From assembly GCF_010685995.1 (NCBI RefSeq), contig NZ_JAAGWK010000009.1, positions 248,001-312,000 of the forward strand: 64,000 nucleotides of DNA, read 5' to 3'. The translations under genes were made by a program, and so were the position numbers. A model generated the notes under the pieces. It saw only the letters and a program-made list of their open reading frames with translations. It made no database searches and was not told the origin of the DNA. Numbering within the stretch: position 1 is the stretch's first letter; every line of letters begins with the position of its first letter. Below are positions 33,636 to 43,432 of the stretch, piece after piece. Source of the DNA: Goekera deserti (GTDB lineage Bacteria > Actinomycetota > Actinomycetes > Mycobacteriales > Geodermatophilaceae).

Positions 33636-34757
33636 TCAGCGGACGTGCGACTCCACGAACGGTGGCTTGACCACCTGCACCGGCTGCGGCCTGCCCCGGA
33701 CGTCGACGGCGACCTCGGACCCGTCGCCCACGCCGGCGGTGCGGTCCAGCAGAGCGAGCGCGATCCCGGTGCGCAGCGTCGGGGAAAAGGTCCCGCTGGT
33801 GACCTCACCGATCCGCTCGCCGGCCGCGTCGAGCACGGCCATGCCGGGCCGCGGGATGCCCCGGCCGGGCGCGCGCAGGCCCCACAGGGTGCGCGCCGGG
33901 CCGGCCTCCTTCTCCGCGAGCAGTGCCGCGCGCCCCCAGAACGCTGGCTTGCGCCAGCCCACCGCCCAGCCGCTGCGCGCCTGGTTGGGCGTGATGTCGG
34001 CCGACAGCTCGTGACCGTGCAGCGGGTAGCCCATCTCGGTGCGCAGGGTGTCCCGCGACCCCAGCCCGCAGGGCCGGATCTGCTCCGGCTCCCCCGCCGC
34101 CAGGACGGCGTCCCACAGTGCGCCGGCCCGGTCCGCGGCGACGAGCAGCTCGTAGCCGTGCTCGCCGGTGTAGCCGGTGCGGCACACCGTGACCTCGTCG
34201 CCGCCGGCGCCCGGGGTCTCGGCGAAGGACATGTAGGACAGCTGCTGGCCCGGCAGCCCCACCCCGGCCAGCACCTCGGCCGACCGCGGGCCCTGCAGCG
34301 CGAAGACGGCGACCTCGGTGTGCCGGTCGGTGACGGTCACCCCGGCGGGGGCGGCGTCGGCCAGCCGGGCCAGCACCGCGGCGGCGTTGGCCGCGTTCGG
34401 CACCAGCAGCACGTCGTCGTCGGCGTGCAGGTAGACGATCAGGTCGTCGACCACGCCGCCGGCCCGGTCCTCGCCGTCGGGGATGCAGCACAGGGTGTAC
34501 TGCGCCTGCCCGGGGCCGATCCGGCCGAGGTCGTTGGTGAGGCAGGAGTCGACGAAGGCGGCCGCGCCCGGACCGCGCACGGTGGCCGTGCCGAGGTGGG
34601 AGACGTCGAACAGCCCGACGCCGGTGCGGACCGCGGTGTGCTCGGACAGCACCCCGCCCCCGGCGTACTCGATCGGCATCGACCAGCCCCCGAAGTCGGC
34701 GAGCTTGGCACCGGCAGCCACGTGCCGGTCGTGCAGCGGGGAGGTGCGGGCGGTCAC
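33636..34757 (-). CDS. gcvT: Aminomethyltransferase (glycine cleavage T protein)
   Basis: Transfers the methylene group from the aminomethyl-lipoyl H protein to tetrahydrofolate in glycine breakdown. It has 373 residues, normal for GcvT. Landmarks: the N-terminal [26 protein letters not shown] (in parts: [12 protein letters not shown]), [10 protein letters not shown], the catalytic-region [17 protein letters not shown], the folate-site [14 protein letters not shown], and [14 protein letters not shown] 34757 gives [12 protein letters not shown] and lies 7 nt after a TACGGT box. The other gcv genes are not nearby. No glycine riboswitch fits, because the mRNA would have no leader. The lipoate genes lipA/lipB lie 11-18 kb away. 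Confidence 0.95.
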   Translation of the reverse strand: MTARTSPLHDRHVAAGAKLADFGGWSMPIEYAGGGVLSEHTAVRTGVGLFDVSHLGTATVRGPGAAAFVDSCLTNDLGRIGPGQAQYTLCCIPDGEDRAGGVVDDLIVYLHADDDVLLVPNAANAAAVLARLADAAPAGVTVTDRHTEVAVFALQGPRSAEVLAGVGLPGQQLSYMSFAETPGAGGDEVTVCRTGYTGEHGYELLVAADRAGALWDAVLAAGEPEQIRPCGLGSRDTLRTEMGYPLHGHELSADITPNQARSGWAVGWRKPAFWGRAALLAEKEAGPARTLWGLRAPGRGIPRPGMAVLDAAGERIGEVTSGTFSPTLRTGIALALLDRTAGVGDGSEVAVDVRGRPQPVQVVKPPFVESHVR

Positions 34758-34764
34758 GACCGCG

Positions 34765-34770
34765 ACCGTA
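34765..34770 (-). promoter_or_regulatory. -10 box of gcvT
   Basis: TACGGT on the minus strand, 7 nt before GTG 34757. Confidence 0.5.
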
Positions 34771-34795
34771 GCCCGCCCCGGCGACGTGCTGGAAC

Positions 34796-34852
34796 GGCCT
34801 CGTCCCAGGGGCCCGCGGCGTGCGGAGCGCGTCGTGGGGAGGGACGAGGTCC
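34796..34852 (-). repeat. Intergenic hairpin repeat, copy 5 (in a divergent promoter region)
   Basis: On the minus strand GGACCTCGTCC (34852-34842) pairs with GGACGAGGCC (34805-34796). This is the only copy lying between two divergent starts (gcvT and pepA). Its edge is 6 bp from the pepA -10 box. Confidence 0.8.
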
Positions 34853-34858
34853 TCTTAC

Positions 34859-34864
34859 TAGGAT
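34859..34864 (+). promoter_or_regulatory. -10 box of pepA
   Basis: TAGGAT, 7 nt before GTG 34872; a TACTAG just upstream may also contribute. Confidence 0.5.
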
Positions 34865-34871
34865 CGTCGCC

Positions 34872-36389
34872 GTGCCGCCGACGATCACCGCCACCGACCG
34901 CCCGCTCGAGAAGCTCACCGCCGACGCCGTCGTGCTCGGCGTGGGCAAGGGTCCGGCGGGCCTGCTGCCCACGCCCGGCTCGGAGGCGGTCGACCGCCTG
35001 CTCGGTGGACGACTGATGGCCGCCCTCGCCGACCTGGGCGCCACCGGCGCCGAGGGCGAGGTCACCAAGCTGCCCACCTTCGGGCAGACGTCCTTCCCGG
35101 TCGTCGCCGTGGCCGGTCTGGGCGCCCCGGGGCCGACCGGCGGCTACGAACCGGAGGCCGTGCGCCGCGCCGCGGGGGCCGCCAGCCGCGCGCTCACCGG
35201 CCGCGCCTCGCTGGTCACGCTGCTCGCCGCGGTCGGCGGGGCGCCCGAGGACGAGCGGCTGCACGCCGTCGCCGAGGGCTCGCTGCTGGGCACCTACGAG
35301 TTCACCGCCTACAAGTCCGGTCTGGCCGACGACCGCCCGCTGCCGCCCAGCAGCATCGCCGTCGTCGTGCCGCGCGCCTCGGACGCGACCGCCGCGCTCG
35401 CCCGCTCCCGCGCGGTGGCCGCTGCGGTGACGCTGGTGCGCGACCTGGTCAACACCCCGCCCAACGACCTGTACCCGGCCGAGCTGGCCGCCCGCGGGGC
35501 GGCGGCCGGCAAGAAGGCCGGCCTGTCGGTCGAGGTGCTGGACGAGAAGGCGCTGGCCGCCGGCGGCTACGGCGGCATCCTGGCCGTCGGACAGGGCTCC
35601 TCGCGCGGCCCGCGTCTGCTCCGGCTGACCTACAAGGGCAAGAAGGCCGGCACCTCGGTCGCCCTGGTCGGCAAGGGCATCACCTTCGACACCGGCGGCA
35701 TCTCGATCAAGCCCGCGGCGAAGATGGAGGACATGAAGAGCGACATGGCCGGCGCCGCGGCCGTGATCGCCACCGTCTGCCTGGTCGCCGAGCTCGGCCT
35801 GCCGGTGGACGTCACCGCCACCGTCCCGATCGCGGAGAACATGCCCAGCGGCACGGCCTACCGCCCCGCCGACGTCGTCACCTTCCGCAACGGCAAGAAG
35901 GCGGAGATCACCAACACCGACGCCGAGGGCCGGGTGGTGCTCGCCGACGCGATCGTCCGCGCCGCCGAGGACTCCCCCGACTACCTGCTGGAGACCTCCA
36001 CGCTGACCGGGGCCCAGCTGGTCGCGCTGGGCACCCGCACCGCCGGCGTCATGGGCAGCGAGGACCTGCGCGACGCCGTCGTGGCCGCCAGCCGCCGCAG
36101 CGGCGAGCCGATGTGGGCGATGCCGCTGCCCCCGGAGCTGCGCCGCGGCCTGGACTCCCCCGTGGCCGACCTGGTCAACGCCAACGCCGACCGGATGGGC
36201 GGCATGCTGGTCGGCGGTCACTTCCTGTCCGAGTTCGTGCCGGCCGGGCTGCCCTGGGCGCACATCGACGTCGCCGGGCCGGCCTACAACACCGGCGCGG
36301 CCTGGGGCTACACGCCCAAGGGCGGCACCGGGGTCCCGGTGCGCACCCTGCTGGCGACCATCGAGGCCCTCATCGCAACCGCGAGGTGA
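34872..36389 (+). CDS. pepA: M17 leucyl aminopeptidase
   Basis: Hexameric di-zinc aminopeptidase that removes N-terminal residues from peptides, 505 residues. The catalytic C-terminal half shows [16 protein letters not shown] (K and D ligands), the conserved [12 protein letters not shown], and [14 protein letters not shown], the M17 signature with its Glu and Asp ligands and catalytic Arg. The N-terminal half is the less conserved macro-like domain. GTG 34872 is 7 nt behind TAGGAT. Copy 6 of the hairpin repeat begins 6 bp after the stop. Matches Rv2213 (pepB). The symbol pepA is used for the family. Confidence 0.95.
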   Translation: MPPTITATDRPLEKLTADAVVLGVGKGPAGLLPTPGSEAVDRLLGGRLMAALADLGATGAEGEVTKLPTFGQTSFPVVAVAGLGAPGPTGGYEPEAVRRAAGAASRALTGRASLVTLLAAVGGAPEDERLHAVAEGSLLGTYEFTAYKSGLADDRPLPPSSIAVVVPRASDATAALARSRAVAAAVTLVRDLVNTPPNDLYPAELAARGAAAGKKAGLSVEVLDEKALAAGGYGGILAVGQGSSRGPRLLRLTYKGKKAGTSVALVGKGITFDTGGISIKPAAKMEDMKSDMAGAAAVIATVCLVAELGLPVDVTATVPIAENMPSGTAYRPADVVTFRNGKKAEITNTDAEGRVVLADAIVRAAEDSPDYLLETSTLTGAQLVALGTRTAGVMGSEDLRDAVVAASRRSGEPMWAMPLPPELRRGLDSPVADLVNANADRMGGMLVGGHFLSEFVPAGLPWAHIDVAGPAYNTGAAWGYTPKGGTGVPVRTLLATIEALIATAR

Positions 36390-36395
36390 TGGAAC

Positions 36396-36451
36396 GGCCG
36401 CCCTGCAGGGTCCCGCCGCGTGCGGAGCGCGTGGCGGGGGGCAGGGTGGCC
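36396..36451 (-). repeat. Intergenic hairpin repeat, copy 6
   Basis: On the minus strand GGCCACCCTGC (36451-36441) pairs with GCAGGGCGGCC (36406-36396), with one G-U type change and no bulge. Fills nearly all the gap between the convergent pepA and 36457 genes. Confidence 0.85.
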
Positions 36452-36456
36452 CTTCC

Positions 36457-36822
36457 TCAGAGCTTGCGCTGCTGCCGGGCGCTCCAGTCGCGCATGCGCT
36501 GCGGGTAGCCGGTCACCTGGGCGTCGTACACCGGGATGGTGAGGTCCTTCGACAGCTTGCGGGCGACGTCGGGGCCGTCGATGCGCCGCCTCGTCCACTC
36601 GCCGTCGGCCGCGACCAGCAGGATCGTCGTCTCGGTGACGGTGGTGCGCGGCTCGACGTAGCCCTCGACGCCCACCCGGGTGGCCACGAACTGCTCGAGA
36701 TGGGTCAGGTCGGCGCGCTGCGACGCCCGGTCCAGGGTGCCGCGGCGGTCGCGCGAGCCGCGGACCGGGCGGGCCTGCCGGGTGCCGCCACGTCGTCCTC
36801 GCAGGCGGTCGAACAGGCCCAT
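36457..36822 (-). CDS. Conserved actinobacterial hypothetical protein
   Basis: A 121-residue protein of unknown function. A basic, disordered N-terminus ([13 protein letters not shown], then Arg-rich) leads to a folded core: [43 protein letters not shown]. It ends [20 protein letters not shown]. Relatives are sometimes labelled oxidoreductase, but I see no cofactor motif. ATG 36822 has GGAGGA upstream. It is divergent from lpd (147 bp between starts), and the pair pepA/this/lpd is kept in Streptomyces and mycobacteria as I recall. Confidence 0.83.
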   Translation of the reverse strand: MGLFDRLRGRRGGTRQARPVRGSRDRRGTLDRASQRADLTHLEQFVATRVGVEGYVEPRTTVTETTILLVAADGEWTRRRIDGPDVARKLSKDLTIPVYDAQVTGYPQRMRDWSARQQRKL

Positions 36823-36969
36823 GTCGTCCTCCAGTCACCGCCGAGGTGGCGATCGCCACGACGTCCGGAACAGGAACGGTGCACTGGGCGCCACCGTTCC
36901 CGGGGGTGGCAGGATGGGGGCCGGTACACCCGTCAGGGTGACGCGACCGCACAGCACAGAGGAGCACCC

Positions 36970-38346
36970 GTGAGCGCACCGACTCCCGCAGACCTGGTCA
37001 TCCTCGGCGGCGGATCCGGCGGGTACGCCGCTGCTCTGCGCGGTGCCGAGCTCGGCCTGTCCGTCGTCCTGATCGAGCGGGACAAGGTGGGTGGCACCTG
37101 CCTGCACCGGGGCTGCATCCCCACGAAGGCGCTGCTGCACAGTGCCGAGGTGGCCGACCTGGCCCGCGAGGGCGAGCAGTTCGGGGTCAAGACCTCCCTG
37201 GCCGGCATCGACATGGCCGGGGTCAACAGCTACAAGTCCGGGGTCACCTCGAAGCTCTACAAGGGCCTGCAGGGCCTGATCAAGAGCCGCAAGATCACCT
37301 ACGTCGAGGGTGAGGGCAAGCTCGTCTCCCCGACCGCCGTGCAGGTCGGCGACACGACCTACGAGGGCGCGCACGTGCTGCTCGCCACCGGGTCCTACGC
37401 GCGCAGCCTGCCGGGCATCGAGATCGACGGCACCCGGGTCATCACCAGCGACCAGGCACTCGAGCTGGAGCGGGTGCCCGCCTCGGTGATCATCCTGGGC
37501 GGCGGCGTCATCGGCTGCGAGTTCGCCAGCGTGTGGAAGTCCTTCGGCGCCGACGTCACGATCGTCGAGGGCCTGCCCCACCTGGTGCCGGCCGAGGACG
37601 AGGCCTCCTCCAAGCTGCTCGAGCGGGCCTACCGCAAGCGCAAGATCGACTTCTCGCTGGGCAGCCGGGTGTCGAAGGTGGCCACCACCGAGGACGGCGT
37701 GAAGGTCGACCTGGAGAACGGCAGGTCCTACGAGGCCGAGATCGTGCTCGTCGCCGTCGGCCGCGGCCCGGTCAGCCAGGGCCTGGGCTACGAGGAGGCC
37801 GGGGTCGCGATGGACCGCGGCTTCGTGCTCGTCGACGAGTACTGCCAGACCAACGTGCCCACGATCTCCGCCGTCGGCGACCTGATCCCGACGCTGCAGC
37901 TGGCCCACGTCGGGTTCGGCGAGGGGATCCTCGTGGCCGAGCGGCTGGCCGGGCTCCCGGTCGTGCCGATCGACTACGCCGGTGTCCCGCGGGTCACCTA
38001 CTCCGAGCCCGAGGTCGCCTCCGTCGGCCTGACCGAGGCGCAGGCCAAGGAGAAGTACGGCGAGGTCCAGGTGGTCACCTACGACCTCGCGGGCAACGGC
38101 AAGAGCCAGATCCTCAAGACCGCCGGTGCGGTCAAGCTGGTCCGCGCCACTGACGGCCCGGTGGTCGGCGTGCACATGGTCGGCAGCCGCGTCGGCGAGC
38201 TCATCGCCGAGGCCCAGCTCATCTACAACTGGGAGGCCCTGCCCGACGAGGTGGCCTCCCTGATCCACCCGCACCCGACCATGAGCGAGGCGGTCGGCGA
38301 GGCCCACCTGGCACTGGCCGGCAAGCCCCTGCACTCGCACGGCTGA
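36970..38346 (+). CDS. lpdA: Dihydrolipoyl dehydrogenase (E3)
   Basis: Flavoprotein that reoxidises dihydrolipoyl groups of 2-oxoacid dehydrogenases with NAD. It has 458 residues. The FAD motif is LVILGGGSGGYAAALRGAELG, here in parts GGGSGGYAAA. The redox disulfide is GGTCLHRGCIP (about residues 42-52). The NAD motif is ILGGGVIGCEFASVW. The second FAD motif is ISAVGDLIPTLQLAHVGFGEG, and the C-terminal catalytic pair is HPHPTMSEAVGEA. GTG 36970 has AGAGGAGC upstream. It lies 42 bp before the E2 gene in the same direction, so E3 and E2 are co-expressed. Confidence 0.96.
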   Translation: MSAPTPADLVILGGGSGGYAAALRGAELGLSVVLIERDKVGGTCLHRGCIPTKALLHSAEVADLAREGEQFGVKTSLAGIDMAGVNSYKSGVTSKLYKGLQGLIKSRKITYVEGEGKLVSPTAVQVGDTTYEGAHVLLATGSYARSLPGIEIDGTRVITSDQALELERVPASVIILGGGVIGCEFASVWKSFGADVTIVEGLPHLVPAEDEASSKLLERAYRKRKIDFSLGSRVSKVATTEDGVKVDLENGRSYEAEIVLVAVGRGPVSQGLGYEEAGVAMDRGFVLVDEYCQTNVPTISAVGDLIPTLQLAHVGFGEGILVAERLAGLPVVPIDYAGVPRVTYSEPEVASVGLTEAQAKEKYGEVQVVTYDLAGNGKSQILKTAGAVKLVRATDGPVVGVHMVGSRVGELIAEAQLIYNWEALPDEVASLIHPHPTMSEAVGEAHLALAGKPLHSHG

Positions 38347-38388
38347 CCCGACCCCCCACACCCCACGACCTGAGGAGACCTGCACTCG

Positions 38389-40236
38389 ATGCCGACGTCC
38401 GTCACCATGCCCGCCCTGGGCGAGAGCGTCACCGAGGGCACGGTCACCCGATGGCTCAAGCAGGAGGGTGACCAGGTCGAGGTCGACGAGCCCCTCCTCG
38501 AGGTCTCGACCGACAAGGTCGACACTGAGATCCCCTCTCCCGCAGCCGGGGTCCTGTCGAAGATCGTGGTGGCCGAGGACGAGACCGTCGAGGTCGGTGC
38601 CGAGCTCGCCGTCATCGGTGGCGACTCCGACGCCCCGGCGGAGCCCGCACCGGCGCAGCAGGCCGAGCCGGAGGCCGTCCAGCCCGAGCCCGCCGCGGTA
38701 GCGGAGCCCGAGCCCGCCCGGGCCGCGGCCCCTGCCGAGGCTCCCCCGACCGGGGGCGACGACGGCAGTGACAGCACGCCGGTGACCATGCCGGCGCTGG
38801 GCGAGAGCGTCACCGAGGGCACCGTCACCCGCTGGCTGAAGGCCGAGGGCGACACCGTCGAGGTCGACGAGCCGCTGCTGGAGGTGTCCACCGACAAGGT
38901 CGACACCGAGATCCCGTCGCCGGCGGCCGGCGTGCTCCGCACGATCCTCGTGGCCGAGGACGAGACCGTCGAGGTCGGCGCCCAGCTGGCCCTCATCGGC
39001 GGCTCGGCCGCCGCGGCGCCCCAGCAGGCCGTCCCGGCGGCCGTGGCGAAACCGGCTGCCGAGAAGCCCGCTCCCGCGGAGCAGCCCGCGGCCCCGGCCC
39101 GGTCCGTGACCCCGGCGGACGTGTCGACCGACGGATCCGGCACGAACGACTACAGCGGGCCCGATGCCGCCGCCGAGACCACCCAGGCCCAGGCCCCGCC
39201 CCAGGCCGCCGCCCCGGCGCCGAGCGCTCCGGCAGCGGCGGCGAAGTCGTCTCCCACGCCGGTGTCCTCCGACGGCGGCAGCGCCTACGTCACCCCGCTC
39301 GTGCGTCGCCTCGCCGCCGACAGTGGCGTCGACCTCGCGTCGGTGACCGGGACGGGCGTCGGCGGCCGGATCCGCAAGCAGGACGTGCTCGCTGCCGCCG
39401 AGTCCTCCTCGTCCGCCAGCGCCCCGGCGGCCACCCCACCGGCGGCTGCGTCGGCACCGGCCGCCACCTCGGCGCGCACACCCTCCCCGGCGGCCACCCA
39501 GGACCCGAAGCTCCGCGGCCGGACCGAGAAGATGTCCCGGCTGCGCACGGTCATCGCCAAGCGGATGGTCGAGTCGCTGCAGGTGAGCGCCCAGCTCACC
39601 ACCGTCGTCGAGGCGGACGTGACCCGGATCGCGCGGCTGCGCGACCAGGTGAAGGGCGACTTCGCCGCCCGGGAGGGCGTCAAGCTCTCCTTCCTGCCCT
39701 TCTTCGCCAAGGCTGCGATCGAGGCCCTGGCGGTGCACCCGTCGGTCAACTCCTCGATCGACATGGAGGCCGGCACGGTCACCTACCACGACGCCGAGAA
39801 CCTGGGCGTCGCCGTCGACACCGAGCGCGGCCTGCTGGTGCCGGTGATCAAGGGCGCGGGCGACCTCAGCCTGGCCGGCATCGCCCGCAAGATCGCCGAC
39901 CTGGCCGAGCGCACCCGGACCAACAAGATCACCCCCGACGAGCTGGGTGGCGGCACGTTCACGCTGACCAACACCGGGTCCCGGGGGGCGCTGTTCGACA
40001 CCCCGATCATCAACCAGCCGCAGGTGGCCATCCTCGGCGTGGGTTCGGTCGTCAAGCGGCCCATGGTGGTCACGGACCCGGAGCTCGGCGAGGTGGTGGC
40101 GGTGCGCTCGATGGTGTACCTGGCCCTCAGCTACGACCACCGGATCGTCGACGGGGCGGACGCCGCCCGGTTCCTCACCACGGTGCGCGAGCGCCTCGAG
40201 GGCGGGTCGTTCCACGGGGACGTCGGCCTCGCCTGA
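38389..40236 (+). CDS. sucB: 2-oxoglutarate dehydrogenase-type E2, dihydrolipoyl acyltransferase
   Basis: Core of a 2-oxoacid dehydrogenase complex, 615 residues. Two lipoyl domains (about 1-80 and 128-210) each carry the lipoylation Lys in [13 protein letters not shown]; their DNA is also highly similar. An Ala/Pro-rich linker leads to the E3-binding domain (about 300-336; [30 protein letters not shown]). The catalytic domain ends in [16 protein letters not shown] with the His/Asp pair. In mycobacteria the equivalent DlaT serves pyruvate dehydrogenase and peroxide defence, so the acyl specificity is open. ATG 38389 has GAGGAG upstream. lipA and lipB, needed for its cofactor, are encoded downstream. 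Confidence 0.94.
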   Translation: MPTSVTMPALGESVTEGTVTRWLKQEGDQVEVDEPLLEVSTDKVDTEIPSPAAGVLSKIVVAEDETVEVGAELAVIGGDSDAPAEPAPAQQAEPEAVQPEPAAVAEPEPARAAAPAEAPPTGGDDGSDSTPVTMPALGESVTEGTVTRWLKAEGDTVEVDEPLLEVSTDKVDTEIPSPAAGVLRTILVAEDETVEVGAQLALIGGSAAAAPQQAVPAAVAKPAAEKPAPAEQPAAPARSVTPADVSTDGSGTNDYSGPDAAAETTQAQAPPQAAAPAPSAPAAAAKSSPTPVSSDGGSAYVTPLVRRLAADSGVDLASVTGTGVGGRIRKQDVLAAAESSSSASAPAATPPAAASAPAATSARTPSPAATQDPKLRGRTEKMSRLRTVIAKRMVESLQVSAQLTTVVEADVTRIARLRDQVKGDFAAREGVKLSFLPFFAKAAIEALAVHPSVNSSIDMEAGTVTYHDAENLGVAVDTERGLLVPVIKGAGDLSLAGIARKIADLAERTRTNKITPDELGGGTFTLTNTGSRGALFDTPIINQPQVAILGVGSVVKRPMVVTDPELGEVVAVRSMVYLALSYDHRIVDGADAARFLTTVRERLEGGSFHGDVGLA

Positions 40237-40250
40237 CCGTCGTTCCCGAC

Positions 40251-40296
40251 CACCCGGCCACCGGGTGCGGCCACCGCCGCACCCGGTGGCCGGGTG
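40251..40296 (+). terminator. Terminator of lpdA-sucB
   Basis: A perfect 20 bp stem (arms 40251-40270 and 40277-40296), loop CCACCG, 14 bp after the sucB stop. Confidence 0.88.
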
Positions 40297-40374
40297 CGTC
40301 AGGGACCCGGCCCGGCGCACGCCGGGCGGCACGCACCTCTCCTCCACCGAGCGCGCACCCAGGGAGCACCCCGC

Positions 40375-41274
40375 ATGAAGATCGCCGTCACCGGTTCGTC
40401 GGGTCTCATCGGCACGGAGCTGACCGCGTCGCTGCGCGCCGACGGGCACGACGTGATCACCCTGGTGCGGCGTACCCCGCGCACGGCCACGGAGCACCGC
40501 TGGGACCCCGCGCACCGGCAGGTCCCGGCGGGCCTGCTCGACGACGTCGACGCCGTCGTCAACCTGGCCGGCGTCGGGATCGGTGACAAGCGCTGGACGG
40601 CGTCCTACAAGCGCGAGGTCCTGGACAGCCGGGTCGACAGCACAGCCACGATCAGCCAGGCTCTCGCCGACGCGGTCCGCGCCGACCCGTCCCGGCCACG
40701 GACCCTGCTCTCCGCCTCCGCCGTCGGCTACTACGGCGACACCGGCGACCGCACGGTCGACGAGACGGCGCCCTCCGGTACGGGCTTCCTCGCCGACGTG
40801 TGCCGGCAGTGGGAGGCAGCGACGGAGCCGGCCCAGGCGGCCGGGGTGCGGGTGGCCCTGCTGCGCACCGGCCTGGTCCTCGCCCGGGGCGGGCTGCTGA
40901 AGAAGCTGGCCCCGCTGTTCAAGCTCGCACTGGGTGGCAAGCTGGGCTCCGGCGCGCAGTACTGGCCGTGGATCAGCCTGCGCGACGAGGTCGCCGCGAT
41001 CAGGTTCCTGCTCGAGCACCCCGTCAGCGGTCCGGTGAACCTGACCGGGCCGGTGCCGGTCACCAACGCGGAGTTCACCGCGGCGATGGCCTCGGTCGTG
41101 CACCGGCCCGCCGTCGTCCAGGTGCCCGGCTTCGCGCTGTCCATCGTGCTCGGCGACTTCGCCCAGGAGGGCGTGCTGGGCGGGCAGCGGGCCGTCCCGG
41201 CGGCGTTGGCCGCCGCCGGCTTCCGGCACGCCGACACCGACGTGACCTCGGCGCTGCGCTCCGCCCTGGGCTGA
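40375..41274 (+). CDS. TIGR01777-family NAD-dependent epimerase-like protein
   Basis: Extended short-chain dehydrogenase of the TIGR01777 (YfcH/SulA-like) family, 299 residues. The Rossmann motif is ITGSSGLIG-like (VTGSSGLIGTEL, residues about 5-16). Conserved family parts are VVNLAGVGIGDKRWT, the active-site-like SASAVGYYGDTGDR (Tyr present) and the C-terminal DUF1731-like QVPGFALSIVLGDFAQEGVLGGQRAVP. ATG 40375 follows AGGGAGC. It sits where Rv2216 lies, between E2 and lipB. The function of the family is unknown; a sugar-nucleotide epimerase role is not shown. Confidence 0.92.
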   Translation: MKIAVTGSSGLIGTELTASLRADGHDVITLVRRTPRTATEHRWDPAHRQVPAGLLDDVDAVVNLAGVGIGDKRWTASYKREVLDSRVDSTATISQALADAVRADPSRPRTLLSASAVGYYGDTGDRTVDETAPSGTGFLADVCRQWEAATEPAQAAGVRVALLRTGLVLARGGLLKKLAPLFKLALGGKLGSGAQYWPWISLRDEVAAIRFLLEHPVSGPVNLTGPVPVTNAEFTAAMASVVHRPAVVQVPGFALSIVLGDFAQEGVLGGQRAVPAALAAAGFRHADTDVTSALRSALG

Positions 41275-41379
41275 GCGGCCCGGGCGGCTCCCCGTCCTGG
41301 GCCGGACGGCCCGGCGGCTCCCCGTCCCGGGCGGGGCGCCCGGCTCGCGGCCGAGCTGCCGGGACGCGGGACGGCACGC

Positions 41380-43314
41380 TCACGACTCCGGCTGCCCGGA
41401 GCGGACCGCGCTCTCCAGCAGCCAGCCGGACGCGGTGTGCACCAGGACCATCCGCACCTGCTGCCCGGCTCGTCCCGGTCGGGTGGTCTCGACCCCCGGC
41501 CCGCTGCCGGCCCGCACCACCCGGTAGTCGGGGAACGAGTCGACCAGGTCCAGCTCGGCCCGGTCGCCGGTCACGTCGGCGCGCACCACCTCGGTGACCG
41601 TGGGCGCGAACCCGTCCAGCCGCTCACCCGCGGCCGCGAGCTGCTCGATCCGGGCACGGTCGGTGCCGGCGAGTCCGCTCGTGGGCGGGTAGACCCCGTC
41701 CAGCAGGTCCGGGCGGCCCTCCACGAAGGCCCGGGCACGCTGCTCGTAGAGGCCGTTCACCAGGTCCCGCCAGCCGGCCAGGTCACCGGTAGCAGGCGCA
41801 TCCGGGTCCTGCGCCGGCCCTGGTGCGGGGACGGCGACCGGGTCGGGTGTCGGTGCCGTGCTCGGCGCCGGCGGGAGGGCGGCCGAGGGCTCCGGGGTCG
41901 ACGGCACGGGCGACTGCGGCCCGGGCGACTCGGGTCCGGGCGACTCGGGCACCGGCGGAGCACCGGCCGGGCCCGGGTCGGAGCCCGGCGCCGCCGGGCC
42001 CTGCGCCGCGGCCGTGGCGGACTGCTGGGCCCCGGCCACCGCCACCGCCGGCTCCTCCCCCGTGCCGCCCCACCGCGTCCCCAGCCAGCCCGCCCCCAGC
42101 AGGGCCGCGCCGACCAGCACCAGGGCGCCGACCCGCCGTGAGCCGGACCGGAGCAGCTGCGCCAGCCGCTCACCCCGGTCGCCGTCCCCGCGCAGGCGCG
42201 CCCACCGGGACGGCGGCACCGGCGCCGCGTGCACGGCCCGGGGCCGGCGTCCCGGGACCTGGTGGGTGAGCTCGGTGCGCGGCCCCCGGCCCGTCTCGCC
42301 GAGCGCGGCGTCCGGCACCCCCGCCTCCGGCAGCCGCACCGGTTCGGGTCGGCAGGAGTGCCGGAGGTCGAGGGCGAAGGCGGCCGCGGACCCGCGGGCG
42401 TGCGGCTCCGCGGACAGCCCCCGCCGGATCACCCGGCGCAGCTCCGCGGGCGCCTCGGGGGCCAGCACGTCCAGGTCGGGCAGCTCGCCCGACGCTGCCA
42501 CGTGCAGCGTCTCCCACGGCCCGGCGGCGTTCCAGGGAGCGACGCCGGTGAGCGCGTGGAACGCGGCGGCCGCGACGCCGAACACGTCGGAGGCGGGACC
42601 CGGCGCGCCCCCGCGGGCGACGGTGGGGTCGACGTAGGCCGGGGTGACCTCCGCCCGGGCCGCGTCGCCGAGCACGCGGGCCACGCCCAGGTCGGTCAGC
42701 ACCGGCCGGCCCTCGGCCGTGAACACGATGTTGGCCGGGGACAGGTCCCCGTGCACCACGCCGCGCTCGTGCGCATGGGCCAGGGCCGCGGCCACCGGCG
42801 CGATCGCCGTGACCACCTCACCCGGGCGCAGCCGACCCCGGCGCGCCAGCAGTGCGGCCAGGCTGCCCCCGGCGAGCAGGTCGAGCACCAGCGCCACCTG
42901 CTCCTCACCGCGGCGCGTGCGGTGCCGCACCACGTCGTGCAGGTGCACCAGGTGCGGGTGGTCGAGCTCGCCCAGCATGGTGGCCTCCCTGGCCTGCCGG
43001 CCCGGGTCGCCGTGGACCAGGACCTTCAGCGCGACCGGCTCGCCACCGGACCGGGGCCGCGCCCGCCACACCTGGCCGGACCCACCGCGGCCCAGCAGCT
43101 CCTCCACCACGTAGCCCGGGACGACCGGCGGGCGCGGGGCCGACCCCGCCCGCGTGCCGCTGCCCGCCGGGCGGTCGACGGCGTCCGGCGCTGGGGTGGA
43201 CGCCTCCTCGGCCGCCGGTCCGGCGCCGGAGGGGTCGGGGCGGGACCCGCGGGCCCGTCTCCGGGGATCGGGCCGCCGGTCGTCCCGGGGACCTGGTGCA
43301 GGGCGAGCAGGCAT
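41380..43314 (-). CDS. Membrane Ser/Thr protein kinase with atypical catalytic loop
   Basis: PknB-like receptor kinase, 644 residues. After a Pro/Arg-rich start the kinase domain (about 66-320) has the P-loop LLGRGGSGQVW, the Lys in VALKVLVH, the catalytic loop VVHGDLSPANIVF and TDLGVAR in place of DFG. The HRD Arg is Gly and the DLK Lys is Ser, so activity or regulation is unusual. A juxtamembrane part, one helix (ALVLVGAALLGAGWLG, near 425) and a long Pro/Ser/Glu-rich extracellular linker follow. The C-terminal domain (about 535-640) has no PASTA repeats. ATG 43314 is 7 nt after TACCGT. Target unknown. Confidence 0.88.
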   Translation of the reverse strand: MPARPAPGPRDDRRPDPRRRARGSRPDPSGAGPAAEEASTPAPDAVDRPAGSGTRAGSAPRPPVVPGYVVEELLGRGGSGQVWRARPRSGGEPVALKVLVHGDPGRQAREATMLGELDHPHLVHLHDVVRHRTRRGEEQVALVLDLLAGGSLAALLARRGRLRPGEVVTAIAPVAAALAHAHERGVVHGDLSPANIVFTAEGRPVLTDLGVARVLGDAARAEVTPAYVDPTVARGGAPGPASDVFGVAAAAFHALTGVAPWNAAGPWETLHVAASGELPDLDVLAPEAPAELRRVIRRGLSAEPHARGSAAAFALDLRHSCRPEPVRLPEAGVPDAALGETGRGPRTELTHQVPGRRPRAVHAAPVPPSRWARLRGDGDRGERLAQLLRSGSRRVGALVLVGAALLGAGWLGTRWGGTGEEPAVAVAGAQQSATAAAQGPAAPGSDPGPAGAPPVPESPGPESPGPQSPVPSTPEPSAALPPAPSTAPTPDPVAVPAPGPAQDPDAPATGDLAGWRDLVNGLYEQRARAFVEGRPDLLDGVYPPTSGLAGTDRARIEQLAAAGERLDGFAPTVTEVVRADVTGDRAELDLVDSFPDYRVVRAGSGPGVETTRPGRAGQQVRMVLVHTASGWLLESAVRSGQPES

Positions 43315-43321
43315 GGCGGGC

Positions 43322-43327
43322 ACGGTA
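43322..43327 (-). promoter_or_regulatory. -10 box of the protein kinase gene
   Basis: TACCGT on the minus strand, 7 nt before ATG 43314; favours that start over the in-frame ATG at 43374. Confidence 0.5.
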
Positions 43328-43420
43328 GGTGCCCGGCGGTGTGCCCCGCCGCGGCTGTCCACAGGCAGCCGCACCGTCCCCGACCCGGTGCCCCGGCCGC
43401 CACGCCGGTCGGACAGGCCC

Positions 43421-43426
43421 TACGTT
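43421..43426 (+). promoter_or_regulatory. -10 box of the FAD oxidoreductase gene
   Basis: TACGTT, 6 nt before ATG 43433. Confidence 0.48.
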
Positions 43427-43432
43427 CGAGGC

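Noticed and set aside
34758-34800. Glycine riboswitch before gcvT
   Set aside because: The likely promoter gives no 5' leader, and no aptamer-like sequence is present.
36835-41229. Very long open frame on the minus strand opposite lpdA, sucB and the epimerase-like gene
   Set aside because: It is antisense to three well-supported genes; its translation is rich in His, Gly and Arg without family motifs. High GC removes stop codons and makes such shadows common.
41275-41379. Short G/C-rich direct repeat (GGCTCCCCGTCC twice) after the epimerase-like gene
   Set aside because: Two short imperfect copies only; likely low-complexity spacer, not a defined element.
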